Part shown: positions 16,795 through 25,557 of the stretch, one piece after another | Layout of the letters: each line of letters begins with the position of its first letter | How positions within the stretch are numbered: the stretch's first letter is position 1 | Assembly: GCF_003112455.1 (NCBI RefSeq) | Contig: NZ_BDQX01000458.1 | Coordinates: forward strand, 186,440-250,439 | Direction of reading: 5' to 3' | Length of the DNA: 64,000 nucleotides | DNA from: Paenibacillus agaridevorans | GTDB taxonomy: Bacteria > Bacillota > Bacilli > Paenibacillales > Paenibacillaceae | Program-made: the position numbers and the translations under genes | The notes under the pieces: generated by a model | Databases searched by the model: none | What the model was told of the DNA's origin: nothing | Seen by the model: the letters and a program-made list of their open reading frames with translations, nothing else

Positions 16795-17025
16795 ATGAAA
16801 CAATACGTAAACGTCTATCATCTGCGAGTCATAGGCAAAGGCTGGGAAGTCCGGCGCGAATTGAATCGTTTGGCTGCCTCAGCAGTTGGAGAAGGATTGT
16901 TGTCCGATTATACAAGGTCGCTCCCGCCAATCCGCGCAACGCTTGGATCTTCGAATCCGGCCTTATCCGACTCCGACCTTGTTTGGCTTACGATTGGCGA
17001 GCCGTGCGAAGGGAAGCCTTCTTGA
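16795..17025 (+). CDS. mciZ: Probable MciZ, Z-ring formation inhibitor (extended form)
   Basis: MciZ is a mother-cell peptide that caps FtsZ filaments and blocks Z-ring formation after sporulation starts. The 76-residue product contains VIGKGWEVRRELNRL at residues 12-26, closely resembling the GKAWEIRAKL core of the 40-residue Bacillus subtilis peptide as I recall it. The gene also lies next to nudF, the MciZ neighbourhood. GGGAGTGG precedes the ATG. The C-terminal 45 residues (from about GEGLLSDYTRSLPP) have no counterpart in the short peptide. Upstream are GTCATATCC and TATAGT, which fit a sporulation or vegetative promoter only weakly. Its last 38 bases overlap the convergent peptidase gene. 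Confidence 0.65.
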   Translation: MKQYVNVYHLRVIGKGWEVRRELNRLAASAVGEGLLSDYTRSLPPIRATLGSSNPALSDSDLVWLTIGEPCEGKPS

Positions 17026-18133
17026 TCAGCTCCACGACAAGCTCCGTCACCTTTAGCAGATCATCCGTTTTGATTTGCTCTTTTGTCGTATGGATATGCT
17101 CATAACCAACCGCCAGATTAACGGTCGGGATCCCCATGCCGTTAAAAATATTCGCGTCGCTGCCCCCGCCGGAATAGAATGTACGGGGAACGGCGCCGAT
17201 TGCTTTTATCGCTTCCTTGGCCAGCTCTACAACATCGTCCCCATCGTCGTACTGGTAGGCGGGATAGATAACGTCGCTTTCGAACTCGCCTCGACCGCCG
17301 AACTCCTGAGCAGCCCACAAAACGGCTTCCTTCATCTTCTCCAGCTGAGCGTCCAGCTTGTGCTGCACGATGCTCCGAGCCTCCGCGTAGAGCGTAACGA
17401 AATCGCAAACGATGTTCGTTGCCCCGCCGCCTTCGAACTTGCCGATATTCGCCGTCGTCTCCGTGTCAATCCGTCCCAGCGGCATGCGAGAGATAGCTTT
17501 GCCGGCGATCTGGATCGCGCTGATGCCATCCTCCGGATTAACGCCCGCATGCGCAGATTTGCCATATAACTTGATCGTCACTTTCGCTTGCGTAGGAGCT
17601 GCAACGGCAATGTCGCCGATCGCGCCATTGGAGTCCAGTGCATATCCGAATTCCGCTTCCATCTTGCTGGCATCCAGAGATCTTGCTCCCAGCAATCCCG
17701 ATTCTTCGCCAACGGTAATGACGAATTGCACTCGGCCGTGAGGGATATTATTTTCTTTGAGCACGCGAATAGCTTCGAACATAGCAGAGATCCCCGCTTT
17801 GTCATCCGCGCCCAGAATCGTCGTGCCGTCACTGCGAATATAGCCGTCGGCGTCCAGTTGCGGCTTGATTCCGTTGCCCGGCGTTACCGTATCCATATGA
17901 CACGTGAAGAACAGGACTGGAGCGCCTTCGCAGCCTTTAGTCGCTTCCAGCATGGCGAAAAGATTTCCCGCGCCATGTCCCGTCTTAGCGGCTGCGTCAT
18001 CCTCCGACAGCGACAAACCCAAAGCCGTAAATTCCTGCTTCAATACTTTGCTGATCTCGCCTTCATGACCTGTCTCGCTGTCTACCTGGACTAGCTCCAT
18101 AAACTGGTTAACCAGACGATCCTTTTTTATCAT
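16988..18133 (-). CDS. yqjE: M20 family peptidase, tripeptidase-like (YqjE)
   Basis: This is a zinc-dependent exopeptidase of the peptidase T-like M20 group. The 381-residue protein has the metal-binding FFTCHMDTVTPG near residues 78-89, LGADDKAGISAM near 111-122, the catalytic Glu pair in TVGEESGLLGARSLD near 147-161, a central dimerisation domain (KSAHAGVNPEDGISAI) and a final metal His in VNLAVGYEHIHTTKE. The ATG at 18133 follows GGAGGAAACAGC; 51 upstream codons in frame look non-coding. It is divergent from the tiny Prli42-like gene and converges with mciZ. Confidence 0.93.
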   Translation of the reverse strand: MIKKDRLVNQFMELVQVDSETGHEGEISKVLKQEFTALGLSLSEDDAAAKTGHGAGNLFAMLEATKGCEGAPVLFFTCHMDTVTPGNGIKPQLDADGYIRSDGTTILGADDKAGISAMFEAIRVLKENNIPHGRVQFVITVGEESGLLGARSLDASKMEAEFGYALDSNGAIGDIAVAAPTQAKVTIKLYGKSAHAGVNPEDGISAIQIAGKAISRMPLGRIDTETTANIGKFEGGGATNIVCDFVTLYAEARSIVQHKLDAQLEKMKEAVLWAAQEFGGRGEFESDVIYPAYQYDDGDDVVELAKEAIKAIGAVPRTFYSGGGSDANIFNGMGIPTVNLAVGYEHIHTTKEQIKTDDLLKVTELVVELIKKASLRTARQS

Positions 18134-18227
18134 GCTGTTTCCTCCGTCCCGAATTTCGTTTACAATAGTTTTGATAGGTTGGTCCTTGCAGCTCATATAG
18201 CGATAAGAAAGGAGCGTCGTTTTCCAC

Positions 18228-18329
18228 ATGCAAAGGCAAAAAATGATCCGACTCGTAGCCATCATCGTCGCGGGCACACTGCTCATTACGACCGTACTCG
18301 CTGGTGTCGGCTCCTTATTCCTGGGTTAA
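18228..18329 (+). CDS. Prli42-like stressosome membrane miniprotein
   Basis: This 33-residue reading frame encodes a charged start (MQRQKMIRL) followed by one membrane segment (VAIIVAGTLLITTVLAGVGS). AAAGGAGCG lies 11 bases before the ATG. Size, topology and the T-x-L-x-G-type ending resemble Prli42, a membrane miniprotein that anchors the stressosome in Listeria and is conserved in Firmicutes. The gene is divergent from yqjE and its end overlaps the convergent lipB by 15 bases. The family call rests on recalled pattern rather than on an alignment. Confidence 0.55.
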   Translation: MQRQKMIRLVAIIVAGTLLITTVLAGVGSLFLG

Positions 18330-19034
18330 AGCGCCATTGTCCGTCCGTTCGTATCGGAATTGCTTCAAGAAGTAAGGAAGCAGCTCCTCCGCGGCTTCCT
18401 CTACGGACAAGCTCCGGCCCGTCAAATCATTAAATGAAGTGACGCCGAATTGCTGGATGCCGCAGGGCACGATGCCGCCGAAACCTTCGCTCGCGATGCC
18501 GGACTTGATGTTAAGCGCGAAGCCGTGGCTTGTAATAAAGCCCCTGCGGTGACGCGCTTTATTGAACTTGATGCCGATTGCGGCAATCTTTTCGTCCCCG
18601 ACCCATACACCCGTATATTCCGGCTTTCGCCCCGCTTCTATACCATGCCCGCCTAGCCAATCGATGATTACTTGTTCCAGAGACCTCAGATACGCATGAA
18701 GATCCAGTCCGACCGCATCCAGATACAGCAGCGGGTACCCTACAAGCTGTCCGGGGCCATGGTAGGTAATATCGCCGCCTCGATCGATCTCGAACACGGA
18801 TATGTTACGTGCCGCCAACTCCTCCTGATCCAGCAGCAAGTGCTCCGGATGCCGATCGGAGCCAAGCGTATATGTCGGCGGATGCTGAAGAAGGAGCAGC
18901 GTCTCGGCGCGCTCCCCCCCATCGATTTGTTTCACGTACGCCTTCTGCATATCCCATGCTTCGCCGTACGGAACTTGTCCGATATATCGGGCATCCAGCA
19001 TTCCGGAGGCATAATGGTTTTCTCTCTCCGTCAT
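18315..19034 (-). CDS. lipB: Octanoyl-ACP:protein N-octanoyltransferase LipB
   Basis: LipB transfers octanoyl groups from acyl carrier protein to lipoyl domains, the first step in lipoate synthesis. The 239-residue protein has the signature RGGDITYHGPGQLVGYP near residues 85-101, the catalytic Lys in KIAAIGIKF and the catalytic Cys in GGIVPCGIQQFGV near 197. AGGGGATAGCG precedes the ATG. It lies 13 bases after the dehydrogenase E2 gene, whose lipoyl domain is its likely substrate, so it is probably the last gene of that operon. Confidence 0.95.
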   Translation of the reverse strand: MTERENHYASGMLDARYIGQVPYGEAWDMQKAYVKQIDGGERAETLLLLQHPPTYTLGSDRHPEHLLLDQEELAARNISVFEIDRGGDITYHGPGQLVGYPLLYLDAVGLDLHAYLRSLEQVIIDWLGGHGIEAGRKPEYTGVWVGDEKIAAIGIKFNKARHRRGFITSHGFALNIKSGIASEGFGGIVPCGIQQFGVTSFNDLTGRSLSVEEAAEELLPYFLKQFRYERTDNGALTQE

Positions 19035-19047
19035 CGCTATCCCCTCT

Positions 19048-20349
19048 TTAGTACAGTGTGCTTTCCATGTTGAAGCTTTCCAGATTGTCCTTTACTCGCT
19101 GCAGGAACCTGCCGCAGATGACGCCGTCCAGAATTCGATGGTCGAGCGACAGGCAAAGATTTGCCATGGAGCGTACCGCGATCATGTCGTTGATGACGAC
19201 TGGACGTTTTACGATCGACTCGAACGTAAGAATGGCCGCCTGCGGGTAGTTAATGATGGGATAGGACAAGATGGATCCGAACGACCCCGTATTGTTGACG
19301 GTAAACGTTCCGCCCTGCATATCCGATAAGTTCAGCTTGCCTTCCCGCGTTTTCCGCGCCAGCTCGTCGATTTCTTTGGCAAGCCCGGCGACGTTCTTGT
19401 GATCGGCATTCTTGATAACCGGCGTCAGTACGGAATCCTCCGTTCCCACCGCAAGCGAAATATTGATATCGCGTTTTACGATAATTTTGTCCACGGCCCA
19501 AGTCGAGTTCATGATGGGATAATCCTTGATGGCATTTACGACAGCCTTGAGCAGAAATGCCAGATAGGTCAGGTTAATGCCTTCGCGCTTCATGAATTCG
19601 TTCTTAAGCTTGTTGCGCAGCATCACGAGATTGGTCACATCCACCTCGATCATCGTCCAGGCATGCGGAATTTCGCTTACGCTCTGGCGCATGTTGCGCG
19701 CGATTGTATTGCGTATCGGCGTTACGTCGATAAAGGTCTCGCCCCGCCCGGGTAACGTCGTCCCCTCCACCTCGATCTTAGGGATACGAGGCGTCTCCGA
19801 CAAGTGAATCCCCGAGGAACGGACCTGCGCCTTTGGATCAACGCCAGACGCCGAAGCAGCTGCAGCAGATGCGCCGGGTTTGCCGGACGCGACATAAGAG
19901 AGCACATCCTTGCGGGTTACGCGTCCGCCAAGACCGGTGCCCGTCAGATCAGAGAGACGTACGCCATGTTCGCTTGCAAGCTGCTGGACGGCAGGCGAGT
20001 AGCGGTTGCGCATTGGCGCCGAATCGTCATCATCGGCCCTTTGACCAGCTGTTTCCACGGCAACGCTTGGGGAAGAATGCAATTCTTGCGTATTTGCAGC
20101 CGATTCTTCAGTTTCAATGATGCACACCGGCGTCCCGACGGGCACGTTCTCCCCGTTGCCCACCAATATTTTCACCAGAGTACCTGCCACCGTGGACGGC
20201 AGCTCGGCATTTACTTTGTCCGTCAACAGCTCGCAGATAGGCTCGTACATATCGATTCTGTCGCCAGGCTGCTTCAGCCAACGGTCGATCGTCGCGGAGA
20301 CGAGCGACTCCGCGAGCTGCGGCATGACGATTTCCGTCATTGTTTTCAT
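19048..20349 (-). CDS. bkdB: 2-oxo acid dehydrogenase E2, dihydrolipoyl acyltransferase
   Basis: This is the lipoylated core of a branched-chain 2-oxoacid dehydrogenase complex. The 433-residue protein has an N-terminal lipoyl domain with the lipoylated Lys in ELLTDKVNAELPS near residue 49, a linker, a peripheral-subunit-binding domain (SPAVQQLASEHGVRLSDLTG, about 118-140) and a catalytic domain ending with the SLDHRILDGVICGRF active-site motif near 400. AAGGAGTGG precedes the ATG. It follows E1 beta by 21 bases and precedes lipB. Confidence 0.94.
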   Translation of the reverse strand: MKTMTEIVMPQLAESLVSATIDRWLKQPGDRIDMYEPICELLTDKVNAELPSTVAGTLVKILVGNGENVPVGTPVCIIETEESAANTQELHSSPSVAVETAGQRADDDDSAPMRNRYSPAVQQLASEHGVRLSDLTGTGLGGRVTRKDVLSYVASGKPGASAAAASASGVDPKAQVRSSGIHLSETPRIPKIEVEGTTLPGRGETFIDVTPIRNTIARNMRQSVSEIPHAWTMIEVDVTNLVMLRNKLKNEFMKREGINLTYLAFLLKAVVNAIKDYPIMNSTWAVDKIIVKRDINISLAVGTEDSVLTPVIKNADHKNVAGLAKEIDELARKTREGKLNLSDMQGGTFTVNNTGSFGSILSYPIINYPQAAILTFESIVKRPVVINDMIAVRSMANLCLSLDHRILDGVICGRFLQRVKDNLESFNMESTLY

Positions 20350-20370
20350 CTCATTCCACTCCTTACGGTC

Positions 20371-21354
20371 CTAATACATAGCCAGCTTCTTCATGGCATC
20401 CTTCACTTTGTCCTTATTCAGCAGGAAAAACTTCTCGGCTGGCGGGTTGATCGGCATCGCCGGGACATCGGGACCGCAAAGCCGCATAATGGGTGCATCC
20501 AGTTCGTACAGCAGCTCCTCCACGATAATCGCCGCCACCTCCGCGCCAACTCCGCCTGTCTTATTGTCCTCGTGAACAATCATCACTTTGCCTGTCTTGC
20601 GGACAGATTCCAATATGGCTTCCTTATCGAGCGGCTGAATCGTGCGCAGATCGAGAATATGAGTGCTGATCCCTTCCTGGGCAAGCTCTTCTGCGGCTTG
20701 CTCTACAAATCGAAGCGGCATGCTGTAGCCGATGACCGTAATGTCGTCGCCTTCGCGAAGCACATTCGCTTTGCCGATCGGCACAATATAATCATCCTCC
20801 GGCACTTCGCCCGACAACAGCTTATACCCCTTCTTGTTCTCGAAAAAGAGAACGGGATCCGCATCGCGCACCGCAGCCTTTAGAAGCCCCTTGGCATCGT
20901 ATGGACGGTAAGGAGCCACAATCTTAAGACCAGGCGTGCCGAAGAATACGGATTCCGGACATTGGGAGTGGTAAAGCCCTCCGAAGATGCCTCCGCCAAT
21001 CGGAGCTCGAATGACGATAGGACAGCTCCAGTCATTGTTGGAACGATACCGGATCTTGGCCGCTTCGCTGATGATCTGGTTTGTTGCCGGGAACATAAAG
21101 TCCGAATATTGCATCTCGGCGATCGGTTTCATGCCGACCATTGCGGCACCAATGGCAACGCCGGCAATTGCAGATTCGGCGAGCGGCGTATCCATCGCGC
21201 GAAGCTCTCCGAACTGCTCATGCAGCCCTTTTGTCGTCGTGAAGACGCCGCCCTTTACGCCGACATCCTCGCCTAACACGAATACATCCTCGTCGCGCTC
21301 CATCTCTTCTTTCATCGCAAGCCTTATTGCGTCGATATAATCCATAACCGGCAT
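20371..21354 (-). CDS. bkdAB: 2-oxo acid dehydrogenase E1 component, beta subunit
   Basis: This is the pyrimidine-domain subunit of the thiamin-diphosphate-dependent E1 decarboxylase. The 327-residue protein is of standard length and has VFVLGEDVGVKGGVF near residues 25-39, DTPLAESAIAGVAIGAAMVG near 55-74 and the C-terminal transketolase domain (VGAEVAAIIVEELLY, LCGPDVPAMP). Its ATG overlaps the stop of the E1 alpha gene by one base, consistent with coupled translation. Branched-chain substrate preference is inferred from similarity to BkdAB. Confidence 0.93.
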   Translation of the reverse strand: MPVMDYIDAIRLAMKEEMERDEDVFVLGEDVGVKGGVFTTTKGLHEQFGELRAMDTPLAESAIAGVAIGAAMVGMKPIAEMQYSDFMFPATNQIISEAAKIRYRSNNDWSCPIVIRAPIGGGIFGGLYHSQCPESVFFGTPGLKIVAPYRPYDAKGLLKAAVRDADPVLFFENKKGYKLLSGEVPEDDYIVPIGKANVLREGDDITVIGYSMPLRFVEQAAEELAQEGISTHILDLRTIQPLDKEAILESVRKTGKVMIVHEDNKTGGVGAEVAAIIVEELLYELDAPIMRLCGPDVPAMPINPPAEKFFLLNKDKVKDAMKKLAMY

Positions 21355-22388
21355 TAGTTCATCCCCCCCTGCCTGTCATCGCCTTCATAGACATGATGCA
21401 ACGTAGATTCAGGCGTCGGAAAAGGCGCCTTATCGCCGTATTCTGTTGCCTCATCAAGCTGCTTCCTGAGCTCGGCAGCATATGCCGTTTCCTGTTCCTC
21501 GCTCCACAAGCCGCAGTCGAACAAATATTGTTTGAACTTCGGAATGCCGTCCTTCATCCGATTTTCGTCTACTTCTTCCTTCGTCCGATAGGCAAGATCG
21601 TTATCGGAGGTGGAGTGAGGAGACAGACGATACATCATCGCCTCGATCAATGTCGGACCTTCGCCCGCTACGGCGCGCTGTCGCGCTTCCTTGACAACAC
21701 GATACACTTCTAGCGCGTCGTTGCCATCTACCTGAATGCCGGGGAACCCATAACCAAGAGCTCGATCCGCAACCTTGCCCGCAAGCTGCTTGTGGATCGG
21801 CACGGAAATCGCATATTGATTATTTTCGCACATCAGAATGACCGGCAGCTTATGTACGCCGGCAAAGTTGCATCCTTCATGAAAGTCTCCCTGATTGCTG
21901 GACCCTTCTCCGAACGTAACAAAGCTGACCAAAGGGTTCTTCTTCATCTTGGCCGCCAACGCGATGCCTACCGCATGCGGCACCTGAGTCGTAACCGGGC
22001 TCGAGCCCGTAACGATTCGCAGTTTCTTGGATCCAAAGTGGCCCGGCATCTGCCGTCCGCCGCTGTTAGGATCTTCTGCCTTGGCAAACACGGACAACAT
22101 CAGATCTCTTAATGTCATCCCTACAGACAACACGAAACCATAATCACGGTAATACGGCAAATAGTAATCCTGCTCTCGATCCAGTGCGAAAGCGGCGGCT
22201 ACTTGGGCGACCTCTTGTCCGATACCTGATACGTGGAAATTAATTTTGCCCGCGCGCTGCAGCAGCAGAACGCGTTCATCGAATTTTCTTGCCATGACCA
22301 TCATTTTGTACATATCTACGGCTTGCTCGGAAGTAAGCCCAAGCTCCAGATGACGAAATTGCTGACCAGCGGAAGACAATTGGGTCAT
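21354..22388 (-). CDS. bkdAA: 2-oxo acid dehydrogenase E1 component, alpha subunit
   Basis: This subunit carries the thiamin diphosphate diphosphate-binding motif, here FGEGSSNQGDFHEGCNFAGV near residues 160-180. Upstream lies QMPGHFGSKKLRIVTGSSPV and downstream the phosphorylation-loop-like YRLSPHSTSDND. The start at 22388 follows AAGGAGGCTG and gives 344 residues; eight further codons upstream cannot be excluded. It is preceded by the E3 gene and followed by E1 beta with a one-base overlap. BCKDH is preferred over pyruvate dehydrogenase because of the BkdA-like sequence and E3-first order. Confidence 0.93.
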   Translation of the reverse strand: MTQLSSAGQQFRHLELGLTSEQAVDMYKMMVMARKFDERVLLLQRAGKINFHVSGIGQEVAQVAAAFALDREQDYYLPYYRDYGFVLSVGMTLRDLMLSVFAKAEDPNSGGRQMPGHFGSKKLRIVTGSSPVTTQVPHAVGIALAAKMKKNPLVSFVTFGEGSSNQGDFHEGCNFAGVHKLPVILMCENNQYAISVPIHKQLAGKVADRALGYGFPGIQVDGNDALEVYRVVKEARQRAVAGEGPTLIEAMMYRLSPHSTSDNDLAYRTKEEVDENRMKDGIPKFKQYLFDCGLWSEEQETAYAAELRKQLDEATEYGDKAPFPTPESTLHHVYEGDDRQGGMN

Positions 22389-22520
22389 AACGACAGCCTC
22401 CTTATTTACCAACTCTTAAAACCTGGTACTAAGACCTCACTATAACCATTATAACTGCTTTTGCGGCAAAAAGAAATCCACCCTTGCGACGTAAGTCCTC
22501 GGTCCAATTGACAGCATTAT

Positions 22521-23951
22521 TTAATACACGATTGCCTTCCCGTCAACAGCGAGCATTGCTTCGCCCAACGCTTCCGATAAAGTCGGATGAGGATGAATCA
22601 TCGCGCCGACCTCCCATGGCGTCGCGTTTAACCAGCCTGCTAACGCCGCCTCGGAGATGAGATCCGTCGCATGGGGACCGATCAAATGTACGCCGAGAAT
22701 ATCGCCGCTCTTCCGATCTGCGATGACTTTGGCGAAACCTTCCTGTTCGCCTAACACAATCGCTTTGCCGATCGCTTGGAACGGAATTTTGCCAACCTTA
22801 ATATCGTAACCCCTCGTTCTTGCCGCGTCCTCTGTATATCCATAGGAAGCAACCTCCGGGCTGGAATAGATGCATTTCGGGATGAGGTGATGATCGACAG
22901 CCGCCGGCTTGGCACCCATAATATGGTCAACGGCAACAAGGCCTTCATGAGCGGCGGCATGAGCTAGCTGAATGCCTCCGACAACGTCTCCGATCGCATA
23001 GATATGCGGCTCGGTCGTTTGACCGAATTCATTTGTTACGATGAACCCATTATTTGTGCGAACATCGGTATTTTCTAGCCCGATGCCGTCGGCATTGCCT
23101 TCGCGTCCGACGCAAACAAGCATTTTTTCAGCGACAAGCGTAACGTCGCCGTCCGGCGTTACCCCTTTAACGGATACGCCGCCGCTCTCCTGAATTTCGC
23201 ATGTTTGGCTTTGAAGCTCGACGCTGGTCAAAACTCGCACGCCTCTTCGGCCCAGGCTGCGTGCCAAAGCGGCTGACACTTCGGCATCTTCGCCAGGAAT
23301 GAGTCTGGAGCCTGCTTCGATTAAGGTAACGTCTACACCGAAGTCTTGCATAAGCGATGCCCACTCTACACCAATAACTCCTCCGCCGACGATTAGAATT
23401 GATGCTGGCAGCTTATCCAATTCCAACGCATCGTCGCTGGTTAATATATGTATGCCATCACGTTTGAGCCCAGGAAGCAAACGCGGTCTGGAACCTGTCG
23501 CGATAATAAGATTCGTGGATACGACCGACTCCATCTCGCCATCTGCGAGCTCAACTGCTAAAGACCCGCTTCTGGGCGAGAAAATGGAAGGTCCGATTAC
23601 GCGTCCTTTGCCTTGAATGACGGTAATGCCATGTTTTTTCATCAAGCTTTGCAGTCCACGGTAAAGCTGGTCCACCGTTTCCCGTTTACGTTCTTGTACT
23701 CTGTCGAAGTCAAGCGACACTTCATCGGAATTTACGTTTATCCCGTACTGTGCGCTTGTCAAAATCGTTCTATATACTTCCGCGCTTCTAAGCAGCGATT
23801 TGCTAGGTATGCAGCCTTGATGCAGGCAGGTTCCGCCGAGCTTGTCCCGTTCGATAAGTGCTACCTTTTTTCCTGCTTGTGCTGCCCGAATAGCGGCCGT
23901 ATAACCGCCAGGTCCGCCTCCAAGCACGGCTATGTCTACTTGTATTGCCAT
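22521..23951 (-). CDS. lpdV: Dihydrolipoyl dehydrogenase (E3)
   Basis: E3 reoxidises the dihydrolipoyl groups of E2 with FAD and NAD. The 476-residue protein has the FAD motif VLGGGPGGYTAAIRAAQAG near residues 9-27, the redox disulfide GGTCLHQGCIPSK near 41-53, the NAD motif IVGGGVIGVEWASLM near 180-194 and the C-terminal catalytic HPHPTLSEALGEA. GGAGGCGAC precedes the ATG at 23951. It is the first gene of the bkd operon; TACAAT about 45 bases upstream may be its -10. ptb, bcd and buk, which lie upstream in Bacillus subtilis, are absent here. Confidence 0.95.
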   Translation of the reverse strand: MAIQVDIAVLGGGPGGYTAAIRAAQAGKKVALIERDKLGGTCLHQGCIPSKSLLRSAEVYRTILTSAQYGINVNSDEVSLDFDRVQERKRETVDQLYRGLQSLMKKHGITVIQGKGRVIGPSIFSPRSGSLAVELADGEMESVVSTNLIIATGSRPRLLPGLKRDGIHILTSDDALELDKLPASILIVGGGVIGVEWASLMQDFGVDVTLIEAGSRLIPGEDAEVSAALARSLGRRGVRVLTSVELQSQTCEIQESGGVSVKGVTPDGDVTLVAEKMLVCVGREGNADGIGLENTDVRTNNGFIVTNEFGQTTEPHIYAIGDVVGGIQLAHAAAHEGLVAVDHIMGAKPAAVDHHLIPKCIYSSPEVASYGYTEDAARTRGYDIKVGKIPFQAIGKAIVLGEQEGFAKVIADRKSGDILGVHLIGPHATDLISEAALAGWLNATPWEVGAMIHPHPTLSEALGEAMLAVDGKAIVY

Positions 23952-24123
23952 AATGGATGTCGCCTCCTTCTTAAATCGCAATAATTGCTATTCTATTGTA
24001 CCTTTTTTTACGCATCATTTCACTGTTGTTAGCTTGAACAAATGGACACGGTTACAGGAACCAGTTATGATATTAGAAATGAGTATTCACGATCAGAATT
24101 ACAAATAAGGAGCTTTCACCGTT

Positions 24124-24435
24124 ATGAAACTTGTAGTCGCCCGAATTATAGCCATTTTGTTTCTCGTCGTACCCGGCATTGTTGCGTGTTTTGGATTCCT
24201 CCATATGAAGGACGCAACGTTCGATTATTTTTCGCAGTACGGTAACGATCAAGTAACGCCTGATTTTGCATGGCTAAAATTTTTGCTTGGTTTCGTTATG
24301 TTTTTCCTCGGAGCCGGTTTTATCGGCGGATGGATTTTTTTCCGGGACCGCAAGCGCAACTATGTAGCCCCCCGCTTCAAAAAGAAACGCCCACGTCCGC
24401 CAAGACCGCAATCCGGTGCACCGGGAGGACAGTAG
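24124..24435 (+). CDS. yqzF: DUF2627 family membrane protein (YqzF-like)
   Basis: The 103-residue product has two hydrophobic segments (IIAILFLVVPGIVACFGFL at 8-26 and FLLGFVMFFLGAGFIGGWIFF near 53-73) and a very basic, proline-rich tail (RFKKKRPRPPRPQ). This matches DUF2627/YqzF, a family of unknown function found between spo0A and the bkd genes in Bacilli. AAGGAGCTTTCACC precedes the ATG. It is one of the few plus-strand genes and converges on spo0A through a shared terminator. Confidence 0.88.
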   Translation: MKLVVARIIAILFLVVPGIVACFGFLHMKDATFDYFSQYGNDQVTPDFAWLKFLLGFVMFFLGAGFIGGWIFFRDRKRNYVAPRFKKKRPRPPRPQSGAPGGQ

Positions 24436-24461
24436 CGTCTCATTAGACAAAGGCCAATCAG

Positions 24462-24516
24462 AAAAAAAACCACTTCCTTATCGGACAAGCTATTCCCGAT
24501 AAATAAGTGGTTTTTT
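24462..24516. terminator. Bidirectional terminator between DUF2627 gene and spo0A
   Basis: AAAAAACCACTT and AAGTGGTTTTTT arms with an inner TTATCGG/CCGATAA pairing give a strong stem with A and T tracts on both sides. It serves the two convergent genes. Confidence 0.92.
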
Positions 24517-24558
24517 GCGCAAATTTTAAACACGCACTTAAAGAAAATTTTGCGAGTA

Positions 24559-25371
24559 TCAAGAAACCTTATGTTCAATCCGCAGCTTGTCAGCCACCAT
24601 CGCGATGAACTCGGAATTCGTCGGCTTCGACTTGCTGATGTTGATCGTATAGCCGAACAAATGCGAGATGCTGTCAATGTTGCCGCGGGTCCAAGCGACT
24701 TCGATCGCATGGCGAATGGCTCGTTCGACGCGGGATGGCGTCGTTTTGAACTTTTCGGCGATAGCCGGGTACAAGGTCTTCGTAATAGCGCCAAGAATTT
24801 CGATGTTGTTGTAGACCATCGTAATCGCTTCGCGCAAATATTGATACCCTTTAATATGTGCAGGAACGCCAATCTCATGGATAATGCTCGTAATGTTGGC
24901 ATCCAGATTTTTGCCTTTGGAAAGCGGAACTACATTCGACTTCAACGTCGTCGAGCTGAAGCTAGAGGATGCCGAATAAGACGTCGAGGATGTTCCAACC
25001 AGTTGGCGAATCCGGTTTGCCAGAATATCCATATCGAATGGTTTCAATATGTAATAAGATGCGCCAAGCTGTACCGCTTTTTGCGTAATGTTTTCTTGGC
25101 CGAATGCCGTCAACATGATGATCTTGGGCATTGGGGACAAATTCATTTCCTTCAGTCGCTCTAACACGCCCAGTCCATCCAGATGCGGCATAATAATATC
25201 CAATATAAGCACGTCAGGGACGTTGCGGGCTTGCTCAAGATGACGGATTACTTCTTCTCCGTTGTAAGCCACGCCACTTACATGCATATCACTTTGTTCG
25301 GATATGTATTCCGATAACAGGTTAGTAAATTCTCGGTTGTCATCTGCCAGCAAAACTTCGATCTTGTGCAA
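24559..25371 (-). CDS. spo0A: Sporulation master regulator Spo0A
   Basis: Spo0A is the response regulator that, once phosphorylated by the phosphorelay, turns on sporulation. The 270-residue protein has a receiver domain with the acidic pair ADDN near residues 9-12, the phosphorylated Asp in VLILDIIMPHLDG (about 55) and Lys in LKPFD, then a linker rich in Ser, then the DNA-binding domain (TTPSRVERAIRHAIEVAW, ending PTNSEFIAMVADKLRIEHK). The start is TTG at 25371 with GGGAGG 9 bases before it. It is transcribed apart from spoIVB and carries its own 0A boxes upstream. Confidence 0.97.
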   Translation of the reverse strand: MHKIEVLLADDNREFTNLLSEYISEQSDMHVSGVAYNGEEVIRHLEQARNVPDVLILDIIMPHLDGLGVLERLKEMNLSPMPKIIMLTAFGQENITQKAVQLGASYYILKPFDMDILANRIRQLVGTSSTSYSASSSFSSTTLKSNVVPLSKGKNLDANITSIIHEIGVPAHIKGYQYLREAITMVYNNIEILGAITKTLYPAIAEKFKTTPSRVERAIRHAIEVAWTRGNIDSISHLFGYTINISKSKPTNSEFIAMVADKLRIEHKVS

Positions 25372-25446
25372 GGTAAGTATCCTCCCTTAAATGTTAATTT
25401 GCTGCATCGCTCAGTTGTAACGATCATCGGTTGTCTAACATAGGTT

Positions 25447-25479
25447 TTCGACATGACGATTGGAATTCCTTCTGTCGAA
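25447..25479 (-). promoter_or_regulatory. spo0A promoter region: two 0A boxes and SigH-like elements
   Basis: TGTCGAA cores occur at 25453-25447 (minus strand) and 25473-25479 (plus strand), both exact to the 0A-box core. On the minus strand AGAAGGAATT spans about 25475-25466 and fits the SigH -35; GAAAAC follows at the right distance as a poor -10. The arrangement matches autoregulation of spo0A by Spo0A and SigH. Confidence 0.65.
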
Positions 25480-25557
25480 AATCTTTTTTCTTTATTTTTT
25501 TTCAACTATTCGATATAATTAATAATTTACTTCAAAAATCACTGTATTTCGTCTACT

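Noticed and set aside
19804..20883. 359-residue plus-strand frame opposite the E2 and E1 beta genes
   Set aside because: It spans the junction of two real genes on the other strand and has no start signal.
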